Shown piece after piece: positions 1 to 7,846 of a stretch of DNA of 25,282 nt (position 1 is its first letter; every line of letters starts with the position of its first letter). Source of the stretch: a virus. The stretch is taken from IMG/VR virus record IMGVR_UViG_3300036831_000156, positions 1 through 25,282 of that record, one strand, 5' to 3'. A program made the translations under genes and the position numbers. The notes beneath the pieces were generated by a model. The model saw only the letters and a program-made list of their open reading frames with translations. It did no database searches and was not told where the DNA came from.

Positions 1-112
1 AGCTCGCGCAAAAAAATGCATGTCGTGGGAATTGTTTGTGGCCCGGCCTTCCCTTCCCGCGCGCGAGTGAACGGGCGATTTTGCCCAACGCGCTCCCGGA
101 GGTGCCCCTTCG

Positions 113-547
113 ATGCCCCGCAACCGAGACCGGTATCCCGAGCGACTCATGCCGAGCAAGGAGCTGCGCGCCATCTGGCGCAAACGCGGCGAGATGCTCG
201 ACGACCCCGACTACGACGCTCGGTGGCTCGCGGCGTGGAAGGCGACGCTCGACACGTGCCGTGACCAGGAGACCTGGGACGATCGCGATCTTCATCTCCT
301 GGCCGAGTACATCGACTGGCGCCGGCTCGCGCAGGATCACCAAGCTGAGGCCGAGGACGATCCCTACCGGGTGCATGAGGAATCTGGCCGCGTGTTCGCC
401 CACCCCGGGTTTCAGAACGCGCTGGCCGCGCGCCGAGAGGCGAGGGTTGTCGCTGAGCAGCTCTGCCTGAGTCCGGACGCGCGCCGAGGGGCCGGGCTGG
501 ACGACGGAGGCGAGGATGGCCCGAGCGGCGACCAAGCGGGGCTCTAA
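113..547 (+). CDS. terS: Terminase small subunit (P27-like)
   Basis: This 144-residue protein is the probable small terminase subunit, which recognises phage DNA and hands it to the large subunit for packaging. The resemblance to the P27 family is by pattern: a charged helical N-terminus, a central Trp/Tyr-rich helix (LLAEYIDWRRLA, about residues 61-72), then a stretch with a Gly-Arg-Val and His-Pro pair (about 92-98) and a C-terminal helix ending in a Leu-Ser-Pro-Asp-Ala-Arg type sequence. The ATG at 113 has a GGAGGT ribosome site at about 99-104. The gene overlaps the large-subunit start by 32 bases, and the position directly before that gene is the main support. Residues after about 125 are Gly/Asp-rich and probably disordered. 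The 112 bases upstream show no convincing promoter or gene. Confidence 0.8.
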   Translation: MPRNRDRYPERLMPSKELRAIWRKRGEMLDDPDYDARWLAAWKATLDTCRDQETWDDRDLHLLAEYIDWRRLAQDHQAEAEDDPYRVHEESGRVFAHPGFQNALAARREARVVAEQLCLSPDARRGAGLDDGGEDGPSGDQAGL

Positions 548-2141
548 GGGATACCCCGAGCGATCGACTGAGAAGGACACGCTTGAGCACTTCGAGCGCT
601 TCTGCCACACGCTTCGCCTGCCCGATGGCGGCGGCCCTTTCAAGCTGCAGCCGTACATGCTCGACGCGCTGGAGGACTACTTCGCTGGTGTCGTCGAGTC
701 GCTCTGGCTCTGGCCGACCGGCACGGCGAAGAGCACGCTGCTCGGCGCGCTGGCCCTCCACCACGGCACCTACGTTCGGCGCAACTGCAACGTCTTCATC
801 CTCGGCGGCCTCGGCGGCCACGGTCGCAACACGCTGGACGCGGCCGCGTCGTTCCTCGAAGAATCCGAGGATCTCTCCCGCTGGTGGGTCGCCCAGGAGT
901 ATGGGATGGGGCGGATCAAGAGCCTCATCGATCGCGGTCGGATCACGGTTAGCTCGGCCGGTCGCCGGGTCGGTGGCCGCGGCGGCAGCAGCCAGGAGGG
1001 CAAGGACCCGACGCTGATCCTGGTCGAGGAGCTTCACCGTCACGAGGACAACGGCGCGGCGGTGCGCACGCTGGCCGCGAAGATCCAGAAGCGCACGAAG
1101 GCGGGACAGCCGGTGCGGATCGTGCACGCGACGACCGCCGGCGACAACATGGACTCGCCGCTTGGGCGCATGGTTACTCGAGCGACCGATGTCGAGCGCG
1201 GCGCCGTCGTCACCAAGCCGCACAAGGGCATCTACTACCGACGCGGAATCGACGCCGACGGCGATTTGGTGATGCACGAGCTCGCGCTGCCGGACAAGAT
1301 CCAGGCGCCGCGCCAGGGCTCGACGAAAGCCGAGATCAATCGGTACCTCAAGGAGGTCAAGAAGGCCAACCCGGCCTCCTTCATCACCCTGCGCAACCTG
1401 CGGATCACGTTCAAGGCCTGCTCGTCAGAGCCGTGGGTCTTCCTCCGCCAGAACGCGAACCAGTGGGTCACCCAAGACTTCGCCGCCTTCGACAAGGTCG
1501 TCTGGGGCTACGGCGGCAAGCTGCACAAATCACTCCTCGCCAACAAAGGGCCAGGGCTGACGATTCCTCAGGGTGCCGACGGCGTGTTCGTCGGCCTCGA
1601 CACGGCGATGAAGTGGGCGACCACGGCGATCGTGCCGGTGTGGGTTGATCCTGAGACCAACCGGCCGCGTACGAGCGGAGCAGTCTTCAAGAAGAGCCAG
1701 GTGCCGGGCACACGCCGGCGAATGCGCGACGCACTCGATGTGCTGGTCGTGATGCAGGAACGCTGGCCGACGATGAAGCTCGTCTTCGACCGCAACGCCG
1801 GCGGCGGCCTGATCGCCGAGCAGCTCGAAGAGGACTACGGCATGGTCGTTATCGACCACAGCCAGGGTGTGCCCTTCGAGCTCGCGTCCATGTTGCTCGG
1901 CGAGTTGATCGAGCAGCAGGGCCTCGATCACGACGAGAACGAGGAACTGACCGCGCACATGCTCGCCGCGGTCGTGCGCCGCACGAAATATGGCCGGCGC
2001 TGGCGCATCGAGGCACCGTCGGACGGGCGCCCGATTGACGGCGCCGACGGACTCGCGATGGCCGTGAACATCGCACTCAATCCGCCCGATGACGGTGAGG
2101 AGGAGATCGACATCGCCAAGTACAGGATCAAACGACTGTGA
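516..2141 (+). CDS. terL: Terminase large subunit
   Basis: This is the 541-residue packaging motor, with an N-terminal ATPase and a C-terminal RNase H-like nuclease (Terminase_1-like). The ATPase shows a Walker A-like PTGTAKST at residues 67-74, a Walker B-like LILVEELH at 167-174 in which Glu172 would be catalytic, and a coupling-type HATTAG near 204-209. The nuclease shows acidic residues in the expected order: Asp362 in GLDTA, Asp425 in VFDR, and Asp508/Asp511 in IDGADGLA. Both nucleotide-binding motifs deviate from consensus: Ala replaces Gly before the Walker A Lys, and Glu replaces the first Walker B Asp. The ATG at 516 follows GGAGGCGAGG. The stop overlaps the next start as GTGA. Early codons favour GAG (8 GAG to 2 GAA by hand count in about the first 130 codons). 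Confidence 0.93.
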   Translation: MARAATKRGSKGYPERSTEKDTLEHFERFCHTLRLPDGGGPFKLQPYMLDALEDYFAGVVESLWLWPTGTAKSTLLGALALHHGTYVRRNCNVFILGGLGGHGRNTLDAAASFLEESEDLSRWWVAQEYGMGRIKSLIDRGRITVSSAGRRVGGRGGSSQEGKDPTLILVEELHRHEDNGAAVRTLAAKIQKRTKAGQPVRIVHATTAGDNMDSPLGRMVTRATDVERGAVVTKPHKGIYYRRGIDADGDLVMHELALPDKIQAPRQGSTKAEINRYLKEVKKANPASFITLRNLRITFKACSSEPWVFLRQNANQWVTQDFAAFDKVVWGYGGKLHKSLLANKGPGLTIPQGADGVFVGLDTAMKWATTAIVPVWVDPETNRPRTSGAVFKKSQVPGTRRRMRDALDVLVVMQERWPTMKLVFDRNAGGGLIAEQLEEDYGMVVIDHSQGVPFELASMLLGELIEQQGLDHDENEELTAHMLAAVVRRTKYGRRWRIEAPSDGRPIDGADGLAMAVNIALNPPDDGEEEIDIAKYRIKRL

Positions 2142-2596
2142 TTGTCGCCGCGATCGTCGTGATCGCCCTCCTTCTCCTGGTGATCTTCTGTCTGTTCGCC
2201 ATAGGCGCACGGCTGGCTGAGGTGCGCGACCGCCTCGAGAACCAGACGGTGGTGCTCGATGCGACCTATGACCGTCAGGTGGCGGCCAGCGAGCACCTCC
2301 AAGCGCTCGTCGAGGGTCAGGTGACCGCCGGCAAGCACCTCCAGGCACTCGCCGAGCACTTCGCGACGCCGCCGGTGGCCACCGGGCATCCGGTGACCGT
2401 CCACACCAAGAAACCAGACGACCAGAGCATCCACGGCCTCCTGCTGCACGAGTACCCAACGCGACTCGAGCTGGTCGACGCGCACTTTGTCAGTGACCCG
2501 GAGCGGAAGGTGATCCCTGGTGTCGTGAGGATCGCGACCTCGAACATCTCGTTCCGCCAGGACCACCCGGTGGCCACTGATGCCGCAGATAGCTGA
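2138..2596 (+). CDS. Membrane-anchored protein of unknown function in packaging region
   Basis: I do not recognise a family for this 152-residue protein. It starts at a GTG at 2138 that overlaps the terminase stop by four bases. Residues 1-23 are an almost unbroken hydrophobic helix, either a signal anchor or a transmembrane segment. A helical region follows, with a tandem repeat of the form A-x-x-HLQALxE (about residues 50-74) that is also visible at DNA level as repeats of CACCTCCA near 2296 and 2336. The C-terminal half (about 85-145) is mixed and could be a small beta domain. The end overlaps the portal gene by 17 bases. Membrane proteins are unusual between terminase and portal; roles in prohead docking, exclusion or lysis are all possible, and none is shown by the sequence. 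Confidence 0.8.
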   Translation: MIVAAIVVIALLLLVIFCLFAIGARLAEVRDRLENQTVVLDATYDRQVAASEHLQALVEGQVTAGKHLQALAEHFATPPVATGHPVTVHTKKPDDQSIHGLLLHEYPTRLELVDAHFVSDPERKVIPGVVRIATSNISFRQDHPVATDAADS

Positions 2597-3911
2597 CCCG
2601 ACTGGCGGACCGGTCGAAGTCGGACCAGGGCGCGGCGATCTGCGTTTCACGAGCACGCCGTTTCCCTTCGGGCAAGCCGAATACGCCAAAGGGACCGCGC
2701 TCGTCGGCGGGAAGGTCATCAGCTTCGCCAAAATCTTCGCCTCGCAGCCATGGGTAGCGGCCGCCGTCATGCGGCTGCTCACGTGGTCGGTGCGCGTCCC
2801 GCTGAAGGTGTACGAACGCACGGGGGAGAACGACCGGCGCCGGCTGGCCGCTTCCGAGCATCCGCTTGCAGCCGCTGTTGTCACGCCGTGGCCACGTGGC
2901 TCGCAGGCGCAGCTGGTGCAGGCGCTCCTCGGCCCCATGCTCGTCCACGGCACAAGCCTGACCCAGATCCACCAGGGCGCGAAGAATGCGATCCGCTTCG
3001 AGCCCGCCGACTGGCGCGCCGTGACGCCGATCATGCCGACCTTCAACGAAATAGCTGGGTGGAAGGTCAACGAATCTGCCGACGAGCGGACGATCACGAT
3101 CGACACCGCTCTTCAGGTGTCCCACTGGTCGCCTATCGGCCCGGTTGGCGTAAGCCCGCTTCAGCAGCTCGGCATCACGCTGGGGATCGAAGATGCGGCC
3201 CAGCGCTATCAGCGGAGCATGCTGGGCAACAGCGCACGGCCACCTTCGGCGCTCGTCACCTCCAAGGAGTTCCTCGGCCTCGATCCCAAGAAGCAAGACG
3301 AACTGCTCGCCAACCTGCGAGTCGATGTCCGCGAGATCTATGGCGGCCCCGATAACGCCGGCACGCCGGCCCTCCTGCCGCCCGGACTCGAATGGGCGAT
3401 GATCGGGCACTCGGCGGTCGAGGCCGAGCTCATCGACCAGCGCAAGGTCGCACGCGAGGAGACCGCGGCCGTCTACATGATCCCGCCGCCGATGATCGGG
3501 ATCCTCGATAAGGCGACGTACTCCAACATCGCCGTGCAGCGCCAAATGGCTTACACAGACAGTCTGGGGCCGCCACTGGTGATGATCGAGCAGGCGGTCA
3601 ATGCCATCCTCGTCCTTGGGCTGCTGCGCGAAAAGAACGTCTACGTTGAGTTCGACTTCGCCGGTGTGCTCCGAGGCGACCTGGTCAAGGAGATCGAAGC
3701 TCTGCGCGCAGCCATCGGCATCGGGCTGATGACGCCGAACGAGGGACGCACCGTTCTAAACCGGCCGCCTTCAGAGCAGGATGGCGCCAACGAGCTCTGG
3801 ATGCCGACCAACAACCTTGCGCCGATCGGCTCGGTGGCAGTTGGCGACGACACCGAGGAAGCCGACGCCGGCGATGTCCTGCCCGACAAGGGCCCGGGCG
3901 GCGCGTCTTAG
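2580..3911 (+). CDS. Portal protein (HK97-type)
   Basis: This 443-residue protein would form the dodecameric ring at the capsid vertex through which DNA enters and leaves. Supporting features are its position after the terminase, typical length, and family-like stretches: an N-terminal segment leading to SQPWVAAAVMRL (near residue 57), the GxSPLQQLGITLG-type helix (about 197-211), SMLGNSARPPSALV (about 214-228), and the late region with PPPMIGILDKATYSN (about 300-315), where portals of this family carry a Pro-Pro-x-x-(I/L)-G sequence. The C-terminal 25 residues are acidic and Gly-rich. The ATG at 2580 lies inside the upstream gene and has only a weak ribosome site, so translation is probably coupled. 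Confidence 0.92.
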   Translation: MPQIADPTGGPVEVGPGRGDLRFTSTPFPFGQAEYAKGTALVGGKVISFAKIFASQPWVAAAVMRLLTWSVRVPLKVYERTGENDRRRLAASEHPLAAAVVTPWPRGSQAQLVQALLGPMLVHGTSLTQIHQGAKNAIRFEPADWRAVTPIMPTFNEIAGWKVNESADERTITIDTALQVSHWSPIGPVGVSPLQQLGITLGIEDAAQRYQRSMLGNSARPPSALVTSKEFLGLDPKKQDELLANLRVDVREIYGGPDNAGTPALLPPGLEWAMIGHSAVEAELIDQRKVAREETAAVYMIPPPMIGILDKATYSNIAVQRQMAYTDSLGPPLVMIEQAVNAILVLGLLREKNVYVEFDFAGVLRGDLVKEIEALRAAIGIGLMTPNEGRTVLNRPPSEQDGANELWMPTNNLAPIGSVAVGDDTEEADAGDVLPDKGPGGAS

Positions 3912-3951
3912 CCGTGCAGACCTCTCACCTCAATCTGGATAGGAGCGCCAA

Positions 3952-5055
3952 GTGACCGATGAGCTCGCAACGATTCCGCCGCTGGACCTGGGCCCGTTCA
4001 CGTGGGCTATCCGTCGCGATGTCCTGCCTCGCCTCATGGAGGCGCGCCGCGCGCACGTGGCGGCCGGCTCGCCGGCGATCGCTCCGAGGGCAGCCAGCCG
4101 GAACGCCGGGACGCGCGCCGGTGGCTCGATCGCGGTCATCCCACTGTGCGGTGTGATCACACCGCGAGGGTCGTTCCTGTCGTACCTGTTCGGGGGCAGC
4201 GCGGGCGGCCTGCAGGCGTTCCGCGAAGCCTTTCGCGAAGCGCTCGCGTCTCCCGACATCGGCGCCATCGTGATCGACGTCGACTCGCCCGGCGGTGTCA
4301 TCGACTTGGTCCCAGAGACCGCGGCCGAAATTCGCGACGCGCGTGGCACGAAGCCCATTGTGGCGATCGCCAACTGCTCTGCCGACAGCGCTGCCTACTG
4401 GATCGCCGCACAGGCAGACGAACTCGTCTGCACGCCCAGCGGCGATGTCGGCTCCGTCGGCGTCTATCTGATCCACGAAGACTGGAGCAAGTTCAACGAG
4501 GAATTCGGTGTCGAGCCGACGTACATCTCTGCTGGTCGCTACAAGGTCGACGGCAACCCAGACGAACCTCTGAGTGAGAGTGCGACGGCGTACTTTCAGG
4601 AGAAAATCGACGAGCTCTACGCCCTCTTCGTCGAGGAAGTCGCGGCCGGCCGTGGGGTCTCTGCGGCCGACGTCGAAGAGAAGTTCGGCGAAGGCCGAGT
4701 GCTCTTCGCTGCCCCCGCTCTGGCCGCGGGAATGATCGATCGGGTGGCCACGATCGAGGAAGTCATCGGCGGTCTGCTCGCGCCCGGTTCATCCGGAAGT
4801 GCGGCTGCGAGGGGCGGTCGCGTTGCGCTTGCCGCAGCCCTGAAGCCGCAGGCTGGCGAGGAGGCGGATGATGATGACGACGAGCAGCCGCGCTGCGCGT
4901 GCGGGCGCTGGCTGGAGGCCGGGCAGACGCAGTGCGAGGAATGCAAGAACGCCGACCTCGACGACGATGACGACGAGGAAGACGACGAGGACGAGCCAAC
5001 GGCTCTGAGCCCCGAGGCCCGCGCGGCCATGGCGGCCGTTCTCTTCCCCGGCTAA
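3952..5055 (+). CDS. Prohead maturation protease, S49 (SppA-like), with Cys-rich and acidic tail
   Basis: A 367-residue serine protease of the signal-peptide-peptidase A/capsid protease C type, expected to cleave scaffold and capsid N-termini during prohead maturation. The core shows VIDVDSPGG (108-115), Ser146 in SADSAAYW as probable nucleophile, and Lys198 in SAGRYKVDGNP as probable general base. The 52-residue spacing of this Ser-Lys pair matches that of bacterial SppA. After the protease domain (to about 275), the protein carries an unusual tail: four cysteines in the order C315-x-C317 and C328-x2-C331, resembling a small zinc ribbon, then an Asp/Glu-rich run at about 335-348. The GTG start at 3952 is preceded by AGGAG. 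The tail could serve a scaffold-like role, which is inference. Confidence 0.9.
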   Translation: MTDELATIPPLDLGPFTWAIRRDVLPRLMEARRAHVAAGSPAIAPRAASRNAGTRAGGSIAVIPLCGVITPRGSFLSYLFGGSAGGLQAFREAFREALASPDIGAIVIDVDSPGGVIDLVPETAAEIRDARGTKPIVAIANCSADSAAYWIAAQADELVCTPSGDVGSVGVYLIHEDWSKFNEEFGVEPTYISAGRYKVDGNPDEPLSESATAYFQEKIDELYALFVEEVAAGRGVSAADVEEKFGEGRVLFAAPALAAGMIDRVATIEEVIGGLLAPGSSGSAAARGGRVALAAALKPQAGEEADDDDDEQPRCACGRWLEAGQTQCEECKNADLDDDDDEEDDEDEPTALSPEARAAMAAVLFPG

Positions 5056-5091
5056 CTGCTTTCGGCTCGCAGTGCGCGCGGGCCATCCATC

Positions 5092-5168
5092 TTCGCCCTC
5101 CTTGTGGGGGCGGCGAAAAACGCTCGGCAGTCGCCGCGCGTCAACTCCAAGGTCCCCCACAAAGGAGG
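5092..5168 (+). promoter_or_regulatory. Competing RNA hairpins before the major capsid gene; one covers its ribosome site
   Basis: The 122-base gap before the capsid gene contains CCTCCTTGTGGGGG (5097-5110) and its inverted copy CCCCCACAAAGGAGG (5154-5168). They form 14 pairs with one bulged A. The second arm contains the AAAGGAGG ribosome site of the capsid gene, so this fold would hide it. The left arm can instead pair locally: TTCGCCCTCC (5092-5101) with GGGGCGGCGAA (5107-5117), one bulge and one G-T pair, which would leave the ribosome site open. No T-tract follows either stem. The switch-like behaviour is inference; the complementarity is directly visible. Confidence 0.5.
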
Positions 5169-5177
5169 AGGCCCCAC

Positions 5178-6629
5178 ATGCACCGCAATGGCATCCACCC
5201 CGATGCACTCGAGCTGGCCAGCTTGCTGAAGCCAAGCTGGGCTGAGATCAGCGCCGGGATCGCCCGATCGGGCGTACCGACGTGCGAGGTCGCAGAGGCT
5301 CCGCTGAAGGAGAAGCTCAAGAAAATCGAGGACGAGCTCGACACCAAGCGCGACGAACTCGCCGAGGCGGCGACGGTCCGCGACGCAGCGCGCGACGCCT
5401 ATGCCGGCACCGATGACATCTCGCCCGACAGCGAGGAGTTCAAGGAGGCGCAGGAGGCTGTTCGCGTCTACGGCGAGCTCGCCGACCAGATCGCCAATCT
5501 TCAGGCCGCCCAGGTGGGCACCCTGAAGATGCTCGGCAAGGACGCGCCGGCACCGAGCGGAGACCGCCCGTCGGGTGATTCCTCCGACCCTCGTGGCTGG
5601 GACTCGTCGCGACTGTTCGCTGAGGAGATGGGCGACGGCAACAGCGTCGGCGACTACCTCAGCTCGATGGCCAACCGGAAGGCTCGCGTCGGCGACGTCA
5701 AGCTCGGCGAGGTCATCGATCGCGACGCGCTCGCCGCAGAAGTCAGCGGCACAGAAGACATGCGGCGTGGGCCGTGGGTCGGAGTGCTCCCTCAGCTCCG
5801 TCGTCGGCTTCGCATCATCGACCTCTTGCCGGTCGCGACGATGGACGAGAACGTCCTGCCGTACACGAAGGAATCGGGCGCGTTTACCGGTGCGAAACCG
5901 ACGAAAGAGGGTGAAGCCAAGCCGGAAAGCTCGATCACCTTCACCGACGCGGAAGCGACGGCGCGCACCATCGCGGTCTACCAGAAGATCCGCAAGCAGG
6001 TGCTCGCCGACGTCGCCGCGATGCGGGGGATCATCGACAGCCGCCTCCGCTACCTCGTGGAACGCAAACTCGAGGAAGAAATCATCGGCGGCAAAGGCGC
6101 GGACCCCGAACTCGAAGGCATCCTGCACACGACCGGCCTGGGCGTCGTCAAATACAACGCCTCGGCGTCGACCGATGGCGCCTACATCGCCGAGCAGGCG
6201 CTGCGGGCCATCACCACGGTGCTCCTCGCCGACGCGGAAGTGGATGGCCTCGTGATCGCGCCGACGGACTGGCAGGGCGCCCTGCTGGCCAAGGCGCAGT
6301 TCGAAGCGTCGGCCGGCGTGACGGGCGGCTCGGGCGAGTTCGTCGGAGGCGGCCCGTTCAGCGTGACCCCCGCGCAGCTATGGGGCGTTCCGCTGGTCGT
6401 GTCCGCGACGATGAAAGAAAGCGAGATGCTCGCGGGTGCCTTCGGCCTCGGCGCGCAGCTGTTCATCCGCGAAGGCGTGAACGTTCTGGTGAGCGACTCC
6501 GACCAGGACGACTTCATCAAGAACAAACTGACGCTGCTCGCAGAGATGCGTGCCGCGCTGGCGGTCTACCGCCCGGCCGCCTTCGCCAAGGCGTGGCTCA
6601 CGAAAACCGCAGAAGAAGCCGGCAACTGA
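5178..6629 (+). CDS. Major capsid protein (HK97 fold)
   Basis: The 483-residue precursor of the main shell subunit. Residues about 43-75 form a charged coiled coil (EKLKKIEDELDTKRDELAEA), as in the delta/scaffold region of HK97-type precursors. The shell domain begins around 200 with DLLPVATMDENVLPY, followed by the family-like FTDAEATARTIAVYQKIRKQ (about 254-273), the long helix with RYLVERKLEEEIIGG, and the C-terminal P-domain/A-domain sequence LWGVPLVVSATM to the end. A strong AAAGGAGGAGG ribosome site precedes the ATG at 5178. Glu codon choice changes within the gene: 15 GAG to 1 GAA in about the first 150 codons, against 15 GAA to 7 GAG from about codon 220 on, by hand count. The upstream S49 protease probably removes the N-terminal part. 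Confidence 0.93.
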   Translation: MHRNGIHPDALELASLLKPSWAEISAGIARSGVPTCEVAEAPLKEKLKKIEDELDTKRDELAEAATVRDAARDAYAGTDDISPDSEEFKEAQEAVRVYGELADQIANLQAAQVGTLKMLGKDAPAPSGDRPSGDSSDPRGWDSSRLFAEEMGDGNSVGDYLSSMANRKARVGDVKLGEVIDRDALAAEVSGTEDMRRGPWVGVLPQLRRRLRIIDLLPVATMDENVLPYTKESGAFTGAKPTKEGEAKPESSITFTDAEATARTIAVYQKIRKQVLADVAAMRGIIDSRLRYLVERKLEEEIIGGKGADPELEGILHTTGLGVVKYNASASTDGAYIAEQALRAITTVLLADAEVDGLVIAPTDWQGALLAKAQFEASAGVTGGSGEFVGGGPFSVTPAQLWGVPLVVSATMKESEMLAGAFGLGAQLFIREGVNVLVSDSDQDDFIKNKLTLLAEMRAALAVYRPAAFAKAWLTKTAEEAGN

Positions 6630-6647
6630 GCCACCGGTCCTGTCCTC

Positions 6648-6683
6648 GCAGCACGGCAGCCGAATCGTGGGCTGTCGTGCTGC
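6648..6683 (+). terminator. Strong 14-bp hairpin after the major capsid gene
   Basis: GCAGCACGGCAGCC (6648-6661) pairs with GGCTGTCGTGCTGC (6670-6683) over 14 bases with a single G-U pair and an 8-base loop. It lies 18 bases after the capsid stop. A TTTT run occurs only about nine bases after the stem (CCCGCCGCTTTT), so it is not a textbook intrinsic terminator. It could be a partial terminator, or a 3' stabilising structure that keeps capsid expression above that of downstream genes. Confidence 0.5.
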
Positions 6684-6719
6684 TCCCGCCGCTTTTGCAC
6701 TGAAAGGAAGAGCATTCAG

Positions 6720-7100
6720 ATGCCACCCAGCAACGATGTCGCAACGAAGAGTCGCATCGTGGTTGACCCGAACACCGGGACCACCCGTCAGATCATCGCC
6801 GGACAGCCGATCCCGCCGGATCTCGTCGGCGCTCAGGAGGGCACGTCCGTGGTCGAGGCCGGCCACGAGGGTCCGCCTGCGGCCGCACGGGATGAGGTTG
6901 TCGAGGTCCCCAACGTTGGATCCTGCAGCGACGAGGAGCTCGACGCCTACGTCAAGGACGCCAACGTGAAGGACCTCGTCAAGCTCGGCGAGGGCAAGGA
7001 GGCTGCTCAGCGCGTGCTGGACGCCGAGGGTCGAGTGCATGGCGACAAGGCGCGCAAGGGCGTCGTCGAGCCCCTGCAGGCGGTCCTCGCGGCCGAGTAG
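6720..7100 (+). CDS. Small head-region accessory protein, function unknown
   Basis: A 126-residue acidic protein that I cannot assign to a family with confidence. The N-terminal part (VVDPNTGTTRQIIAGQPIPPDL, about residues 14-35) is of a kind often found in small proteins encoded just after phage capsid genes. The C-terminal half is helical, with SDEELDAYVKDANVKDLVKL (about 70-89) followed by a charged helix. It is separated from the capsid gene by a hairpin and has its own ribosome site (AAAGGAAGAG, 6703-6712) before the ATG at 6720. A decoration, head-completion or connector-associated role would fit the position but is not shown. Confidence 0.75.
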   Translation: MPPSNDVATKSRIVVDPNTGTTRQIIAGQPIPPDLVGAQEGTSVVEAGHEGPPAAARDEVVEVPNVGSCSDEELDAYVKDANVKDLVKLGEGKEAAQRVLDAEGRVHGDKARKGVVEPLQAVLAAE

Positions 7101-7117
7101 CTCGGCACCAATCGACG

Positions 7118-7846
7118 ATGGAGCCCCTGACGATCGACGTCTCGGGCGTGACTGGCGGCCAGTTCGTCGTCTCGCTCCCGATTCTCACACCTCCTCCGCG
7201 GTACGACGGCGTGCCGTGGAGTGAGGTGATCGTCGAGGAGGGGCCCGCCAACGACGGGCCGTGGACAGAACTCGCCACGGACCCGATCCCGCTCACCTCG
7301 ACCTACTACCCGCTGCCGTACCCCGAAAAAGAAGCGCTAGCTACCGCGATCGATCACGACCCGACACAGCCGGGCCCGCGCGGCTTCACGATCATCGGCG
7401 CGACGATCGAGAAAGGCTGGTACCGCGTCACCTGGGTCGACGCCAATGGCGGCCGCCGGCCGGTGGATCCCTACTCGATGGGTGACAACCGACTGCCCCC
7501 GACGCCCGCGCTCGAAGAGGTCGCGGCTCTCATGCGCGCGCACGTCGCCGACATCGACGACAACTCCCTGCAGACCTTCACGGACACGACCAACCCGCCG
7601 GCCGATCAGGTCCGGGTGATCATCGAGACCGTGCGCCAAGAGGTGGCGACGCGTCTGCGCTCTGACGTGCCGACGGCGTACATGGACTCTGCGCGCTACG
7701 TGGTCGCGATCGGCACGGTCTCCTACATCGAGTCCTCCGCACGTCCGGACCCCGAGAAACCGTCGCCGGTGCGTCCGATCTACCTAGGCCGCCTGAGCGA
7801 CCTGCAGGAAGCCTGCAACGAGGCGTACGTCCGGCGGCTGCACTGA
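7118..7846 (+). CDS. Head-tail connector protein with N-terminal beta domain
   Basis: A 242-residue protein in the usual place of the first head-tail connector (gp6-type adaptor). Residues about 1-120 look like an Ig/Fn3-like beta domain: alternating hydrophobic strands ending in EKGWYRVTWVDANGGRRPVDP. From about 127 the sequence becomes a connector-like helical bundle: TPALEEVAALMRAHVAD, then an F-T-D-T-T-N-P-P-A-D-Q-V stretch, then long helices (VIIETVRQEVATRLRS and the C-terminal LSDLQEACNEAYVRRL). The ATG at 7118 is used with a weak ribosome site. The stop overlaps the next ATG by one base (TGATG). The assignment rests on helix pattern and gene order rather than invariant residues. Confidence 0.7.
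   Translation: MEPLTIDVSGVTGGQFVVSLPILTPPPRYDGVPWSEVIVEEGPANDGPWTELATDPIPLTSTYYPLPYPEKEALATAIDHDPTQPGPRGFTIIGATIEKGWYRVTWVDANGGRRPVDPYSMGDNRLPPTPALEEVAALMRAHVADIDDNSLQTFTDTTNPPADQVRVIIETVRQEVATRLRSDVPTAYMDSARYVVAIGTVSYIESSARPDPEKPSPVRPIYLGRLSDLQEACNEAYVRRLH

Noticed and set aside
61-80. Short GGGC/GCCC inverted repeat before the first gene as a terminator or cos-like site
   Set aside because: Only four pairs; no further support for either function.
147-1277. Long minus-strand open frame opposite the terminase genes, and similar ones at 1530-2459, 1928-3106, 2490-3545, 5052-6128 and 9690-10703
   Set aside because: They are Arg/Ala/Pro-rich, lie opposite well-supported genes, lack ribosome sites and match no family; this is normal for GC-rich DNA.
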